Source of the DNA: Anammoximicrobium sp032229885
GTDB lineage: Bacteria > Planctomycetota > Planctomycetia > Pirellulales > Pirellulaceae
Length of the DNA: 64,000 nt
NCBI GenBank assembly: GCA_032229885.1
Contig: JAVYAJ010000193.1
Span: forward strand, 1-64,000
Reading direction: 5' to 3'
This document shows, piece by piece, positions 19,801-28,334 of the stretch; the stretch's first letter is position 1, and each line of letters opens with the position of its first letter. Below the pieces are notes generated by a model. The model did no database searches. It was not told where the DNA came from and was given only the letters and a program-made list of their open reading frames with translations. The position numbers and the translations under genes are program-made.

Positions 19801-21063
19801 GAGGCGACGGACGCGGACGTGTTCGCGGCCTTGGCCGCCCCGCTGCGCGGCGTTGCATCGCCGCGATATACGGCCGACACCGGCGTGTTCGGCGAGTTTC
19901 TACCGGCCGATTCGGACCGTTATCCAGAGTATGAACGGGGCGTCGAGCAGACCTATCAGCAAATCCTCGCCCAACGCAAGAAACGGCGCGAGTACGGCTT
20001 CATGAGTTTTGGCGACTGTACGTTCGAGTGGGGCTACGGCCCGTCGTACACGTACTGGAGCAACGAAGAGTACGACCATCATCACGGCTATGCGATTCAG
20101 TATCTGCGCAGCGGCGATCCTCGTTGGTGGGAGTTGTGCGAGCCTGCCGCGCGGCACTATCGCGACGTCGTCGTGATTCACCATGCCCCGCCGGACAGCC
20201 TGCAGCAGGGCGGACCGCGGCACCACAATGCTACGTCGCTATGGATGGCTCAGGATCCCGAACAGTATTGGATTGCAGATCATGCCTGCGCCGGCGCCAG
20301 CGCGGGTCACAGTTGGGTCGAAGGGATGATCGACTATTGGCTGCTGACGGGCGATCCGTGGGCCGAAGAGGTGATCCATTCTCTGGAGAACTGGTACTGC
20401 GACATCGCCGAGAACAACCGGTTCGGCGCGGGCGGCCAGGAGCGCGGCCCGGGCTGGGCGCTGATCGCCATCTCGGCGTTGGCCAAAGCGACGGGGCGCC
20501 CGCGAACGTACAACGCGGGTCGGATCGTATCCGACTGGATCGTCCAGTGGCAGGATCCGATCCGTGGCGTCGTCTCGGTCCCGATCTCCGAGCAGCCCAG
20601 TTATGAAGGCGGCTCGACCTTCATGCACGGAATCGTCGGCCGCGGCCTGGGCCGTTGGTACGACGTGACCGGCGACGAACAGGTCCGCCGCGCCGTGGTG
20701 GGCATCGCCGAGTGGATGACGACCGAGCCGATGGGCGAGCCGGGCACGTTTTGGTACAAGCAAAGCCCGCAGAACAGCCGTCGCTATTCGCCCACCGACC
20801 AGTGCTTGAGCGGGCTGACGTACGCGTATCGGCTGAGCGGCGATCCGTGGTTCGCCCAGGTCGCCGAAGCCCTGGTCGCTCGCACCCGTCCCAACCGCCG
20901 CTCGATCTGCTGGTATCCCCAGGCACTGGCCCATCTGGCCCCGCCCGTGCTAAACGAGCAGCCAAACCGAGTGGGCTCAAAAGAGGCGACGTCGGACGAC
21001 AACTCGCGAGCGAAATCGCGGCGCGGCAGCTCGAGCGCCGACCCCGGCGTCGATCGACAATGA
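16849..21063 (+). CDS. Large exported rhamnogalacturonan-lyase-like multidomain protein
   Basis: A 1404-residue protein with a short hydrophobic N-terminus (about 3-19, a probable signal). Residues about 28-240 look like a class I amidotransferase/ThuA-like Rossmann domain. Residues about 255-580 are beta-rich, probably carbohydrate-binding. A Thr/Ser/Pro/Ala linker with TTPAS repeats spans about 584-604. From about 608 onward the protein resembles the PcRGLX/YetA-like family: a RIFT-barrel with FPCGCLRRPDAIRVRAPDG and IAAWPDGTAKS, then an alpha/alpha-toroid region with many Trp/Tyr/His residues. A pectin (rhamnogalacturonan) lyase role is likely but the exact substrate is not shown. The start has AAGGA 7 nt upstream. 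Confidence 0.6.
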   Translation: MTSLICALATQLVAFGAAADTAARDVAPPKTLLVCGSADNPVSQGLAALDVPHQRATVAAYREMSPFDFDLIIWGLDESRAALRDDASVIEAFVRAGGVFLGFRSSDEDAWLPVPVRRDKAYAFGEILQPEHPIFGGPHRLGREHLTQVHGGSIYRGLFALGPGWVPLVSTGKPQDWDKSAALDDGPHYGIVELPLGKGRIVLVQMIPAYHWFHDAEGDANAAGAMLFENLVRYAIDRAPRSAADRPPRQRPADFVTSYQDLFRTPQRGDGLSLADPAWKASSEGPYSWQVDRRGVLTLTHVDTPSKAGNFIQFSRALPVPESGGPVTLRWYYSDTYCGGRERILGGAQHGQTAQENFKRRRRVASVLVDGAPVWTQDVLGLNPQPTSLRFHQAQLSLPSDRAADGIKLAVRIDDLQDSGDDPFAIDTFFGAIELIPNLSREAITAAEGTGDGFESAGTTGIRLKGNSGSYQVAHRGAAGRYAIAVCLRDEHTGQSSLRIRAGDQIAGQWTLSADDHHTYWVATPPLTLSPGTPIQIEAQRDGDETVTLFEWAIIPERLLARPAATHGEGALPTQAGRETQTSQRKTAASTTPASTTPASTPAASQPVRFSVAIAELAGAARRDEIAAQGLPFPCGCLRRPDAIRVRAPDGQSVPVQTRQIAAWPDGTAKSIVVAFPARVDAHGVAEYRVEAGAGVEPEPPAGGLTVRADDGRLTIDTGVIMATVSTRHGRIVDEIRRGERVLKAADEVWDLALEDESGRVVRTRDAAVAATQVVESGPLRALIVRTGSFVDAAGALIDYRLQLEATAGSDALRVYAQIINREDEPEVYLKRWSLDLDQAASGGRVWIDAAQTAAAAAGDVLYQHREDTLTWTGADGRRERQAGASPGYVRLDGLAVGTRWFWQRFPQAIRFSDHGVRFDFIPQAFDDRDLPTRWAERMRQTTDRYPVGGVGYPQSPGKMGLCRLARGQAFSQEILFVLDGKRTEATDADVFAALAAPLRGVASPRYTADTGVFGEFLPADSDRYPEYERGVEQTYQQILAQRKKRREYGFMSFGDCTFEWGYGPSYTYWSNEEYDHHHGYAIQYLRSGDPRWWELCEPAARHYRDVVVIHHAPPDSLQQGGPRHHNATSLWMAQDPEQYWIADHACAGASAGHSWVEGMIDYWLLTGDPWAEEVIHSLENWYCDIAENNRFGAGGQERGPGWALIAISALAKATGRPRTYNAGRIVSDWIVQWQDPIRGVVSVPISEQPSYEGGSTFMHGIVGRGLGRWYDVTGDEQVRRAVVGIAEWMTTEPMGEPGTFWYKQSPQNSRRYSPTDQCLSGLTYAYRLSGDPWFAQVAEALVARTRPNRRSICWYPQALAHLAPPVLNEQPNRVGSKEATSDDNSRAKSRRGSSSADPGVDRQ

Positions 21064-21281
21064 GACCGGCAGCGATGACACCCTCGTGGAAGCGGCATCC
21101 GGCCGCTTGTCGGTCGTGGCGTCGATCGATAACGACGCCCGCAGCAATGACATCGGCAGCAATGACAACACCGCCCGAGGCACAAAGGAATGCCCGCGGC
21201 CGGGGCGGCGGCGATTTGCGATTTGGCAGAGATGGGCGTCGCGTTGACAAACAGCGAGCGGCTCGGTTACCCTGCACAGCG

Positions 21282-23156
21282 ATGAGCAAATACGCCAAAC
21301 CTCTGGAAGTGGCCACGGACGCCGCGTTGCGCGCCGGCGCGATGTTGCGCGCCGAGTTTCACCGATCGGACGGGCCTCGCGGGTGCGACGGACACGCCCC
21401 GGTGGATCGCCAAGCCGAACTTCTGATTCGCGACCTCTTGCAGTCCGAGTTTGCCTGGAACTACCGCGGCGAAGAACTGGGGTACACGGCAACGCAGGCG
21501 GACGCGCCGCTGTGGCTGGTCGACCCGCACGACGGCACGTCCGTATTCCTTACCGGCCGCCGCGGCAGCGCGGTCAGCATCGCCGCGCTGGAAGACGGCG
21601 TGCCCGTGCTGGGCGTGGTCTATGCGTTCGGATACCCCGACGATGACGGCGATTTGATCTGCTGGGCCGAGGGGTGCGGGCCGCTGCAGCGAAACGGCCG
21701 ACCGATCGGCGATGGCGACGCAGCCGAAGGGCGCGAGCCGACTCGGCGGTTCGATCCGGTCGTGCTGTTATGGGCCACGGCCGACGCCCAGGCGCAGGCT
21801 GCTTGGCGCTGCGTCCAACCGGCTCGCTATGCCGCACTGCCCAGCATCGCATATCGTCTGGCTCTGGTGGCGGCCGGCGACGCCACGGCCGCCGTGTGCG
21901 TCACCGGGCCGATGGGTTGGGATTACGCCGCCGGGCACGCCCTGTTGCGCGGCGTGGACGGCGTGTTGCTGAACCAGGCGGGCGATCCGATCAGTTATTC
22001 TCGGGATGGGCAGAGCTACGCAAGCCGTTGTTTCGGCGGAGACAAGACGCTCGTGCGAACGCTCGTGCCTCGAGATTGGACGGCCCTGTTCGCACCGGTT
22101 GGCCGCGCCCGCGGCCGCGGCTTTTCCTTGACGGCCCCGCGGCGCGGACGGGGCGTTGCCGATGCGGGGCTGCTGTGTCGCGCGCAAGGTTGCCTGTTGG
22201 GCCAGTTCGTCGGCGACTCGTTGGGCGGCTGCGTCAAGTCGCGATCCGCGACCGAGATTCGCAGCGAGTTTCCGGATGGCGTGCGCGACCTGGGCGACGG
22301 CGGTGTCGATGGTCGGCTGGCCGGCCAGCCGACCGACGACTCGGAACTGGCGCTGATGCTGGCCCGAACGCTGGCGCAACAGCAGGCGTTCGATCCAGAC
22401 GCCGTGCGCCAGGCATACGTGCATTGGCTGGACTTGCCCCTGGTCGGCGACAACCCGACGACGTTTGCCGCGCTGACGGCGACTTTGCGAGACGCGACGG
22501 TCGATCGGCGCCAGAGCGCCGAATCGGCCGAGGCGGACAGCCACGCCATCGCGCCGCTGGCCCGGATCAGCCCGCTGGGGATCTTTGCCGCCGGTCGGCC
22601 GGCGGATGCGTTCGCGTGGGCTCGCGCGGACAGCGGCTTGACTCATCCGCACCGCGTCTGCCAGGACGCGTCCGCGGTGTTCGCGGCGGCGATTGCCCAT
22701 GCAGTGGGCAGCGGGGCGACAGCCCGCGAGGTCTATCGGACCGCGCTGACGATCGCCCAACATGCCGAAGCGTGCGACGAAGTGTGTCGGTCCGTCCGCG
22801 CAGCCGAACACGCGGCTCCGCCCGAGGACGAGCGCCAGTCGGCCGGCGTTTTGGCCGCGTTGCAGAACGCCTTTTATCAGGTGCTGCACGCGCCGAGTTT
22901 CGAACAGGGCCTTGTGGCGACGGCGATGGCCGGCGGTGACGCCAACGCCAATACGGCCATTGCCGGCGCGTTGCTGGGGGCCGTGTACGGCCGCTCGGCG
23001 ATTCCGCGGCGGTGGCGGCGCGCCGTGCTGTCGTGTCGGCCGCTGCGAGGCACGCCGACGGCGCATCCTCGCCACGTCGAATTCTGGCCCGTCGACGGGC
23101 TGGAACTTGCCGAAGCGCTGCTGTTGGCCGGGCAAGCCGCGTCGTCTCGCCACTGA
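21282..23156 (+). CDS. Inositol-monophosphatase / ADP-ribosylglycohydrolase fusion
   Basis: A 624-residue two-domain protein. Residues 1 to about 270 are inositol monophosphatase-like: GEELG (metal-binding Glu pair), LVDPHDGTSV (the DPxDGT motif) and GWDYAAGHALL (the WDxAAG motif) are all kept. Residues from about 300 onward are ADP-ribosylglycohydrolase-like: GCLLGQFVGDSLGG, QPTDDSELALML (metal-binding TDD) and GGDANANTAIAGALLGA near 550. In the last motif the usual GGDxDTN has Asn in place of the second Asp. It probably removes phosphate and ADP-ribose from a linked substrate. The start is the ATG at 21282; no clear Shine-Dalgarno is seen. Confidence 0.8.
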   Translation: MSKYAKPLEVATDAALRAGAMLRAEFHRSDGPRGCDGHAPVDRQAELLIRDLLQSEFAWNYRGEELGYTATQADAPLWLVDPHDGTSVFLTGRRGSAVSIAALEDGVPVLGVVYAFGYPDDDGDLICWAEGCGPLQRNGRPIGDGDAAEGREPTRRFDPVVLLWATADAQAQAAWRCVQPARYAALPSIAYRLALVAAGDATAAVCVTGPMGWDYAAGHALLRGVDGVLLNQAGDPISYSRDGQSYASRCFGGDKTLVRTLVPRDWTALFAPVGRARGRGFSLTAPRRGRGVADAGLLCRAQGCLLGQFVGDSLGGCVKSRSATEIRSEFPDGVRDLGDGGVDGRLAGQPTDDSELALMLARTLAQQQAFDPDAVRQAYVHWLDLPLVGDNPTTFAALTATLRDATVDRRQSAESAEADSHAIAPLARISPLGIFAAGRPADAFAWARADSGLTHPHRVCQDASAVFAAAIAHAVGSGATAREVYRTALTIAQHAEACDEVCRSVRAAEHAAPPEDERQSAGVLAALQNAFYQVLHAPSFEQGLVATAMAGGDANANTAIAGALLGAVYGRSAIPRRWRRAVLSCRPLRGTPTAHPRHVEFWPVDGLELAEALLLAGQAASSRH

Positions 23157-23255
23157 CCGTACGTTTCCCGTTGATCCATCACACGGCCGGCAGATCCGGG
23201 CCGCGCCACCGACCTGTCGACTCACCCCGCCGACCCAACCGAGAAGGAGTATCCG

Positions 23256-24524
23256 ATGACCGTAGACACCCGAGCTTGCGACCGTCGTCAGTTCTTGGGC
23301 CACGTTGCCGCGGGAACGATTGTATCGCCGTTGGTCTTGGCGCGTGCGGCTCGCGCGGCGGACGCCGCGCCGCCCAGCGATCGCGTGGTGGCCGCCCTGA
23401 TCGGGTGCGGCGGGCGCGGCCTGGGGCTGTTGGGCATCCACAACGATCCTGGCTGTACGTTGGCCGCCGTCTGCGACGTCGACCTGCAGCGCGTCGACGT
23501 CGCGCAGAAACGGATTGGCGGCGGTGAAGCCTACCAGGATTTCCGCCGGATCCTGGACCGAAGCGACATCGACGCCGTGCTGATCGGTACGCCCGATCAT
23601 TGGCACGCCGCGATCACGACGATGGCTTGCCAGGCGGGCAAAGACGTGTACTGCGAAAAGCCCTTGTGCCGCACCATCGACGAAGGGCGGAAAATGACCC
23701 AGGCGGCGCGGCGTTACGACCGGGTCGTACAGATGGGCAGCCAGTATCGATCGATCGCGCGTTCGCGCGAGGCCTGCGAATGGGTCCGCAACGGCCGACT
23801 GGGCAAGGTGCACACGGTGCGGTTGACGCACCCGTCAAACCGGACACACCCCTGCGAACCGTCGCGCCCGGTCCCGGCTAACCTGGACTGGGATCTATGG
23901 TTGGGGCCCGCCCCGTGGGCGGATTACCATCCGGCGAGATGCCATTTCAGTTTTCGTTACTTTATGGACTACGGCGGGGGCGCGCTGGCCGACAACGGCG
24001 TCCACATGTTCAGCGTCGTTTCCTGGGCAATGGGCACGGATCAGACTGGCCCGGTCTCGGTCGAGGCCACAGGGCGATCCGCGCCGAACAACCTGTTCGA
24101 TGTGCCGGTGGATCTGCGCGTCCAGTACGAGTTTGCCGACCCACAGTTCACCATGATCTGGGACCAGGGGCCAAACCAAAAACTGAACCTCGAGTTTGTC
24201 GGCAGCCAGGCCACTTTGAGCGGCTTCTGGGAGTTCGAGATCACGCAGGGCCAAGCCGATCTGTCGCCGACGCGCGGGGATGAGATCCAGTTGGAACGCA
24301 GCAACAGCCACAACGGCAACTGGCTCGAGTGCATCGCCTCGCGCCGCCGCCCCGTGCTGGACGTGGAAACCGGGCATCGCGTGACGACGTGGAGCCATCT
24401 GGGCAACATCGCCTATCAACTGGGCCGCAAGCTGCGCTGGGATCCGGCCGCCGAACAGTTCATCGCCGACGACGAGGCCAACCGCCTGTTGCGCACCGCG
24501 TACCGCGCGCCCTGGCGGCTGTGA
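23256..24524 (+). CDS. Tat-exported Gfo/Idh/MocA-family oxidoreductase
   Basis: A 422-residue NAD(P)-dependent sugar or polyol oxidoreductase-like protein. The N-terminus has a twin-arginine signal (DRRQFLG at about 8-14, then a hydrophobic stretch to AARAADA). The Rossmann motif is ALIGCGGRGLG, and the conserved EKP lysine is in VYCEKPLCRTIDEG. A C-terminal GFO_IDH_MocA-type beta domain carries SHNGNWLECIASRRRP. Such Tat-exported forms are abundant in planctomycetes and probably act on polysaccharide-derived sugars with bound cofactor. AAGGAG lies 8 nt before the ATG. Confidence 0.92.
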   Translation: MTVDTRACDRRQFLGHVAAGTIVSPLVLARAARAADAAPPSDRVVAALIGCGGRGLGLLGIHNDPGCTLAAVCDVDLQRVDVAQKRIGGGEAYQDFRRILDRSDIDAVLIGTPDHWHAAITTMACQAGKDVYCEKPLCRTIDEGRKMTQAARRYDRVVQMGSQYRSIARSREACEWVRNGRLGKVHTVRLTHPSNRTHPCEPSRPVPANLDWDLWLGPAPWADYHPARCHFSFRYFMDYGGGALADNGVHMFSVVSWAMGTDQTGPVSVEATGRSAPNNLFDVPVDLRVQYEFADPQFTMIWDQGPNQKLNLEFVGSQATLSGFWEFEITQGQADLSPTRGDEIQLERSNSHNGNWLECIASRRRPVLDVETGHRVTTWSHLGNIAYQLGRKLRWDPAAEQFIADDEANRLLRTAYRAPWRL

Positions 24525-24621
24525 ATGCCGCCTGCCGCACGAACGGTTCGGGCAGGCCTGGACTTGGCGAACGAATTCCCGGCCGTTGGCGGCGGGGGCG
24601 GCGACGCTGAGCCCCAGCGCT

Positions 24622-25746
24622 TCATGTGCGGCGTGCGTCCGAGGGCGGGTTTTCCGCGTCTTCGATTTGATAGTCGGCCAGTTTTTTGCGGAGCGTGTTG
24701 CGATTGATCCCCAGGCGCGCGGCGGCTTTCGTCTGTACGCGGTTGCACTCGGCGAGAACCTGAACGATCAACTCGCGTTCGACCCGATTGACGATCCGCT
24801 CGTGCATGTCCGCGGCGGCCGGTCCGGCGGCGGCCAGACCCTGCTGGACGACTTCGACGACCAGTGTGTCCAGATCCACCCCCTGAATCTGGCCGCGCCG
24901 TGCGCGGTCTCGGCCGGTAAGCACGCCCGGCAGCAGGGCCGGCGTCCAAGTGTCGTCTTCGGTCAGTACGACAGCCCGCTCGACGTAGCTTTGCAATTCG
25001 CGCACATTCCCCGGCCAATGGTAATCCTGCAGCGCTTGATGCACGTCGGGATGGACTTGCAGCGCCGGCCGGTCGGCGCGCTCGGCGAGCTGCCGCAGGA
25101 AATGCTCGACCAGCTCGGGGATGTCCTCGCGCCGCATCCTGAGCGGCGGAACCGTGATCGGTGCAACGTTCAGCCGCCAGTACAAATCCTCGCGAAATCG
25201 CTGCGCCTCGACCTCGCCCAGCAGGTCGCCGCTGTTGGTCGCGATCAGGCGGATATCGGCGCGGCGCGTGCGCGTGTCGCCCAGGCGGGTGAACGAGCCG
25301 CCCTGCACGACGCCCAGCAACCGCGTCTGCAAGCGCAGCGGCAGCGCCCCGATCTCGTTCAACACGAGCGTGCCGCCGCCCAGCGACTCGACACAGCCGA
25401 CACGGCCGCCAACGGCCCCGGCAAACGCCCCGCGGACGTGGCCGAACAGTTCACTCGCCAGGCCGAGTTCGTCGAACCCACGGCAATCGACGGTCGCCAG
25501 CGGCCCGCCGCTGCGGTCGCTGAGCCGATGGACCGCGTGGGCGAGCAGAGTCTTGCCGACGCCCGGTTCGCCCTGTACCAGCGCGCACGTGCGGCTGCGG
25601 GCGATTTGGCGCGCCCAGTGATTCACGTGCTGCATGGCCGGGCTGCCGCCAACCAGACTCGAGGTCGGTGATCGACCGCCATCGGGCGGCCGATCGCCAT
25701 CGGGCGACCGATCGCCATCGGGCGCTTGCGAGCTGTCGGCAGACAT
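24622..25746 (-). CDS. Sigma-54-activator-like AAA+ regulator with altered key motifs
   Basis: A 374-residue AAA+ domain plus C-terminal Fis-type helix-turn-helix (KAAARLGINRNTLRKKL); there is no receiver or sensor domain. Walker A is intact (GEPGVGKT), as are the arginine-finger regions (RFREDLYWRLNV, PLRMRREDIPEL). Two hallmark motifs are changed. The sigma-54-contacting GAFTGA is GAFAGA (25414-25431). The Walker B Asp is Asn (LVLNEIG, codon AAC at 25357-25359). Activity as a normal sigma-54 ATPase activator is therefore doubtful. The start at 25746 is the last ATG before the protein-like sequence; an upstream ATG at 25857 would add a Pro/Arg-rich stretch. Confidence 0.82.
   Translation of the reverse strand: MSADSSQAPDGDRSPDGDRPPDGGRSPTSSLVGGSPAMQHVNHWARQIARSRTCALVQGEPGVGKTLLAHAVHRLSDRSGGPLATVDCRGFDELGLASELFGHVRGAFAGAVGGRVGCVESLGGGTLVLNEIGALPLRLQTRLLGVVQGGSFTRLGDTRTRRADIRLIATNSGDLLGEVEAQRFREDLYWRLNVAPITVPPLRMRREDIPELVEHFLRQLAERADRPALQVHPDVHQALQDYHWPGNVRELQSYVERAVVLTEDDTWTPALLPGVLTGRDRARRGQIQGVDLDTLVVEVVQQGLAAAGPAAADMHERIVNRVERELIVQVLAECNRVQTKAAARLGINRNTLRKKLADYQIEDAENPPSDARRT
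25671..25724. repeat. 18-bp in-frame tandem repeat
   Basis: Three 18-bp units (gccgatcgccatcgggcg and variants) lie inside the start of the AAA+ regulator gene. They encode repeated PDGDRS-type hexapeptides in a disordered linker before the AAA+ domain. Confidence 0.85.
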
Positions 25747-25976
25747 GTGCAGGCTACCTGTCGAAGGCTGGGTGTGCGGTCCGGGCCGGCTTGGGGCCGC
25801 GGCTCGCGGGTTTTGCGCGCGGCGTTTGTCGGCGTCTGGACGAGCGAGCGGTTGCAAGCTGACATCCGCCGGACGGCCTCCTCTGTCGAACCGTGTTCGG
25901 CGCTTAGCGGGCTGGCAACGTTTCGCTGGAGCGCGACGTTCCGCTTGGTTGTGACGTTCCGCCCGATGCGCGGCGT

Positions 25977-28334
25977 TCAGTTGGGTTGCGGCGAGGCGAC
26001 GGCGCGGTTGGTGGTCAGTCCTTCGTGTGCGCCGCTGTCGCGGCTGGGTTCTTCGATCGCGTCGAGGATGTTGCCCAGCACCCGCTGTGTCGAGACATCC
26101 AGCGTCTCGCTACGGTTATAACGCTCGTATTGCTGAAGGATCTCGTCGCGAGTCAGGAGCACTCCGCGTCGCTGGACCGCTTGGGCAAACGCCGCGGCGG
26201 CCGCTTGCCGTTGGTCCAGTGGCCGCCCGTGTTGGCTGGCCAGCGATACCAGGGAACGCTGGCACTCGGGGCACCCCAGCAGTCCCAAAATTTGCGAGGC
26301 GCTCGTCGATAATTGCGGGGTATCCAACGCCGCCACAGCGGCCGGACGCACGCGGAACAGGTCATAAAAGGTCCGCGGCGGTTCGGCCTCGATCAGCCGG
26401 ACCAAATGCTGCATCGCCCGACCAGCCTGGTCCAAGCGGCCGTCGTAGTCGACTCGCCACAAGCCCGTCAGGTCCTTCAAACGCGAGACCTGGAAGCTCA
26501 TGCTTTGCACATCGTGCGGCAGCGGAAAGGCGAGCAGCAGCGGATCCAGCTCGGCGATCTCCTCGGCACGCCGTTGATTCTCGCGGCGCGCCATCAGCCC
26601 GATCGGCAGGCCTGCGGTCAGCGGATCCTTGCGAAACATCTGAATCGTCTCGTTGGCGTCGAGCGAGTCGATTGCGTCGCTGATCAGCAAGAATTCGTAA
26701 TCCGGATTGTTGATGGCCATCCGAAACGCTTCTCTGCCGCTCTCGGCGACATCCGCGCTCAAGCCGATCTCGTTCAGCACGCCGACCAGCGTCTGGCCTT
26801 TTTCGATTCGCGGCATCGCCACGAGCGCCCGCCGCGAGCCGACGGTGCGCACGAAATAACAGAACGTTTCCAAGAGATAGCTCGATCCGGGATAAGGCCG
26901 ATCCGGATCCAACCGCATGATCGCGTCAGCCGCGGCCAGCCTCAGCCGCCGGTTGCTGTGCCGCAGGGCTTGGACCAGCGGACGAGGCTGTCCATCCATC
27001 GAGTAGACGAGCGTTGCCTCGCCCAGCTCGCCCAACAATTCCGCCGCGCCGATCGCGGCTGCCGGATAGTCGTTCTGGATTGCGTAGGCCAAGGCGTCTT
27101 CGATCGCGGCCACCCCGACTTGTTTGGCTTGCGCGGCGAGCGTCCCATCGCCCTGGGGCAACGGCCGATCCAGGCCGCCTTCGATCTTGGCCTGAATCAG
27201 ATTGGCCACCAGATAGAGACGGCGGGCGTCGCGGTTCTGGGGATCCAGCTTGAACAGGTCTTGAGACAAGCGGGCCGCCATCAGTCGGGAAGCGTCGGCC
27301 GCCTCGTACGTCCGCGGGACGCAGCTCCGCGTAGCGGCGTCCCAGTGCCACAACACGGTCTGATCGAGGTGGTTGACCCGTCCGACCGCGACTCCGTTCA
27401 GGTGCTCGCGGACACGGCGAAACAGATAGGTCACGGCCTCGACCCGCGACGGTTCGGAACCGACCAGTTGCACCAGTGCCAGGGCGGCGGCTTGGCGCGT
27501 CGCTTCGGGCACGCTCGGATCCAGCGCGGGGCCGACCAGAAACGGGATCGCGCGGGTCGAGCCGAATCCGGCCAACGCATGGATGGCTTGAACGCGCAGC
27601 CCCTCGTCGGGCGACTCGAGCGCTCCGAGCACGGGACCGAACATCGGCTGACCCAACTCGACCAAAGCCGTGCGAATCCAAGGATGCGCGGCTCGAAGCT
27701 GGTCATCCGCCAGAGCCTGCAGCAGAGGCGTAGCCGCCGCGTCGCCGGCGCGTTCCAAGTCGGCGATCGCCCGGGCCCGAATCGACGGCGACGGATCGCT
27801 CAACTGCGGAACCAGCGCGGCAAGTCGCCGGGGATCGCGCGCCGCCTCGTACGCCGCGTCTCGGACGGACTTGGCGAACTGGGCGGCCTCGGGCTGCATC
27901 CGCGGTTCGCGCGCCATGCGCAGGAAAAAGCCCGTTCCGTATTCGCGGTGAAAGGCCTCGAGCTGATCGCGGTCGGGCTGGGCGGCGATCAGCCGCGTCA
28001 GATAAAACTTGGCCACCTCAGGACGGTCGATGTCGAACAGCGACTTGACGGCGAACATCAGCTCGTCCGGCGTCGTCGGGTTTCGGTCCCGAATGGCCAG
28101 AACCACCGGGTCGCGTTCGGTGACGGCAAGCCCGGGGCCGGCGGCGTCCGCGGCCGCCGCTTTAGGCGCCGCGGCCTTGGGCGGCGGAGCGAACGGATCC
28201 GCCGCGGGTTTGGCCGGCTGGGCGAACGGATCCGCCGCGGCATTGTCGGCAGCCTGCTGAGCCGCCAGCGACGCCGTGACCGATAGCCAGACAAGCGTTG
28301 TTGCCGTGAAAACCGCGTGCGATGATCGCTTCAT
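25977..28334 (-). CDS. Exported HEAT-repeat protein with a receiver-like domain
   Basis: A 785-residue protein with a signal peptide (about 1-24, ending SLAAQQ) followed by an Ala/Pro-rich linker with ADPFAxP repeats. Helical HEAT-like repeats cover about 140-480, for example [21 protein letters not shown] and [16 protein letters not shown]. Residues about 505-606 look like a degenerate CheY-like fold ([43 protein letters not shown]), apparently lacking a clear phospho-acceptor Asp. The ATG at 28334 has GAGGA 6 nt upstream and overlaps the argH stop by 4 bp, implying co-translation. Function unknown; scaffold is the best guess. Confidence 0.7.
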   Translation of the reverse strand: MKRSSHAVFTATTLVWLSVTASLAAQQAADNAAADPFAQPAKPAADPFAPPPKAAAPKAAAADAAGPGLAVTERDPVVLAIRDRNPTTPDELMFAVKSLFDIDRPEVAKFYLTRLIAAQPDRDQLEAFHREYGTGFFLRMAREPRMQPEAAQFAKSVRDAAYEAARDPRRLAALVPQLSDPSPSIRARAIADLERAGDAAATPLLQALADDQLRAAHPWIRTALVELGQPMFGPVLGALESPDEGLRVQAIHALAGFGSTRAIPFLVGPALDPSVPEATRQAAALALVQLVGSEPSRVEAVTYLFRRVREHLNGVAVGRVNHLDQTVLWHWDAATRSCVPRTYEAADASRLMAARLSQDLFKLDPQNRDARRLYLVANLIQAKIEGGLDRPLPQGDGTLAAQAKQVGVAAIEDALAYAIQNDYPAAAIGAAELLGELGEATLVYSMDGQPRPLVQALRHSNRRLRLAAADAIMRLDPDRPYPGSSYLLETFCYFVRTVGSRRALVAMPRIEKGQTLVGVLNEIGLSADVAESGREAFRMAINNPDYEFLLISDAIDSLDANETIQMFRKDPLTAGLPIGLMARRENQRRAEEIAELDPLLLAFPLPHDVQSMSFQVSRLKDLTGLWRVDYDGRLDQAGRAMQHLVRLIEAEPPRTFYDLFRVRPAAVAALDTPQLSTSASQILGLLGCPECQRSLVSLASQHGRPLDQRQAAAAAFAQAVQRRGVLLTRDEILQQYERYNRSETLDVSTQRVLGNILDAIEEPSRDSGAHEGLTTNRAVASPQPN

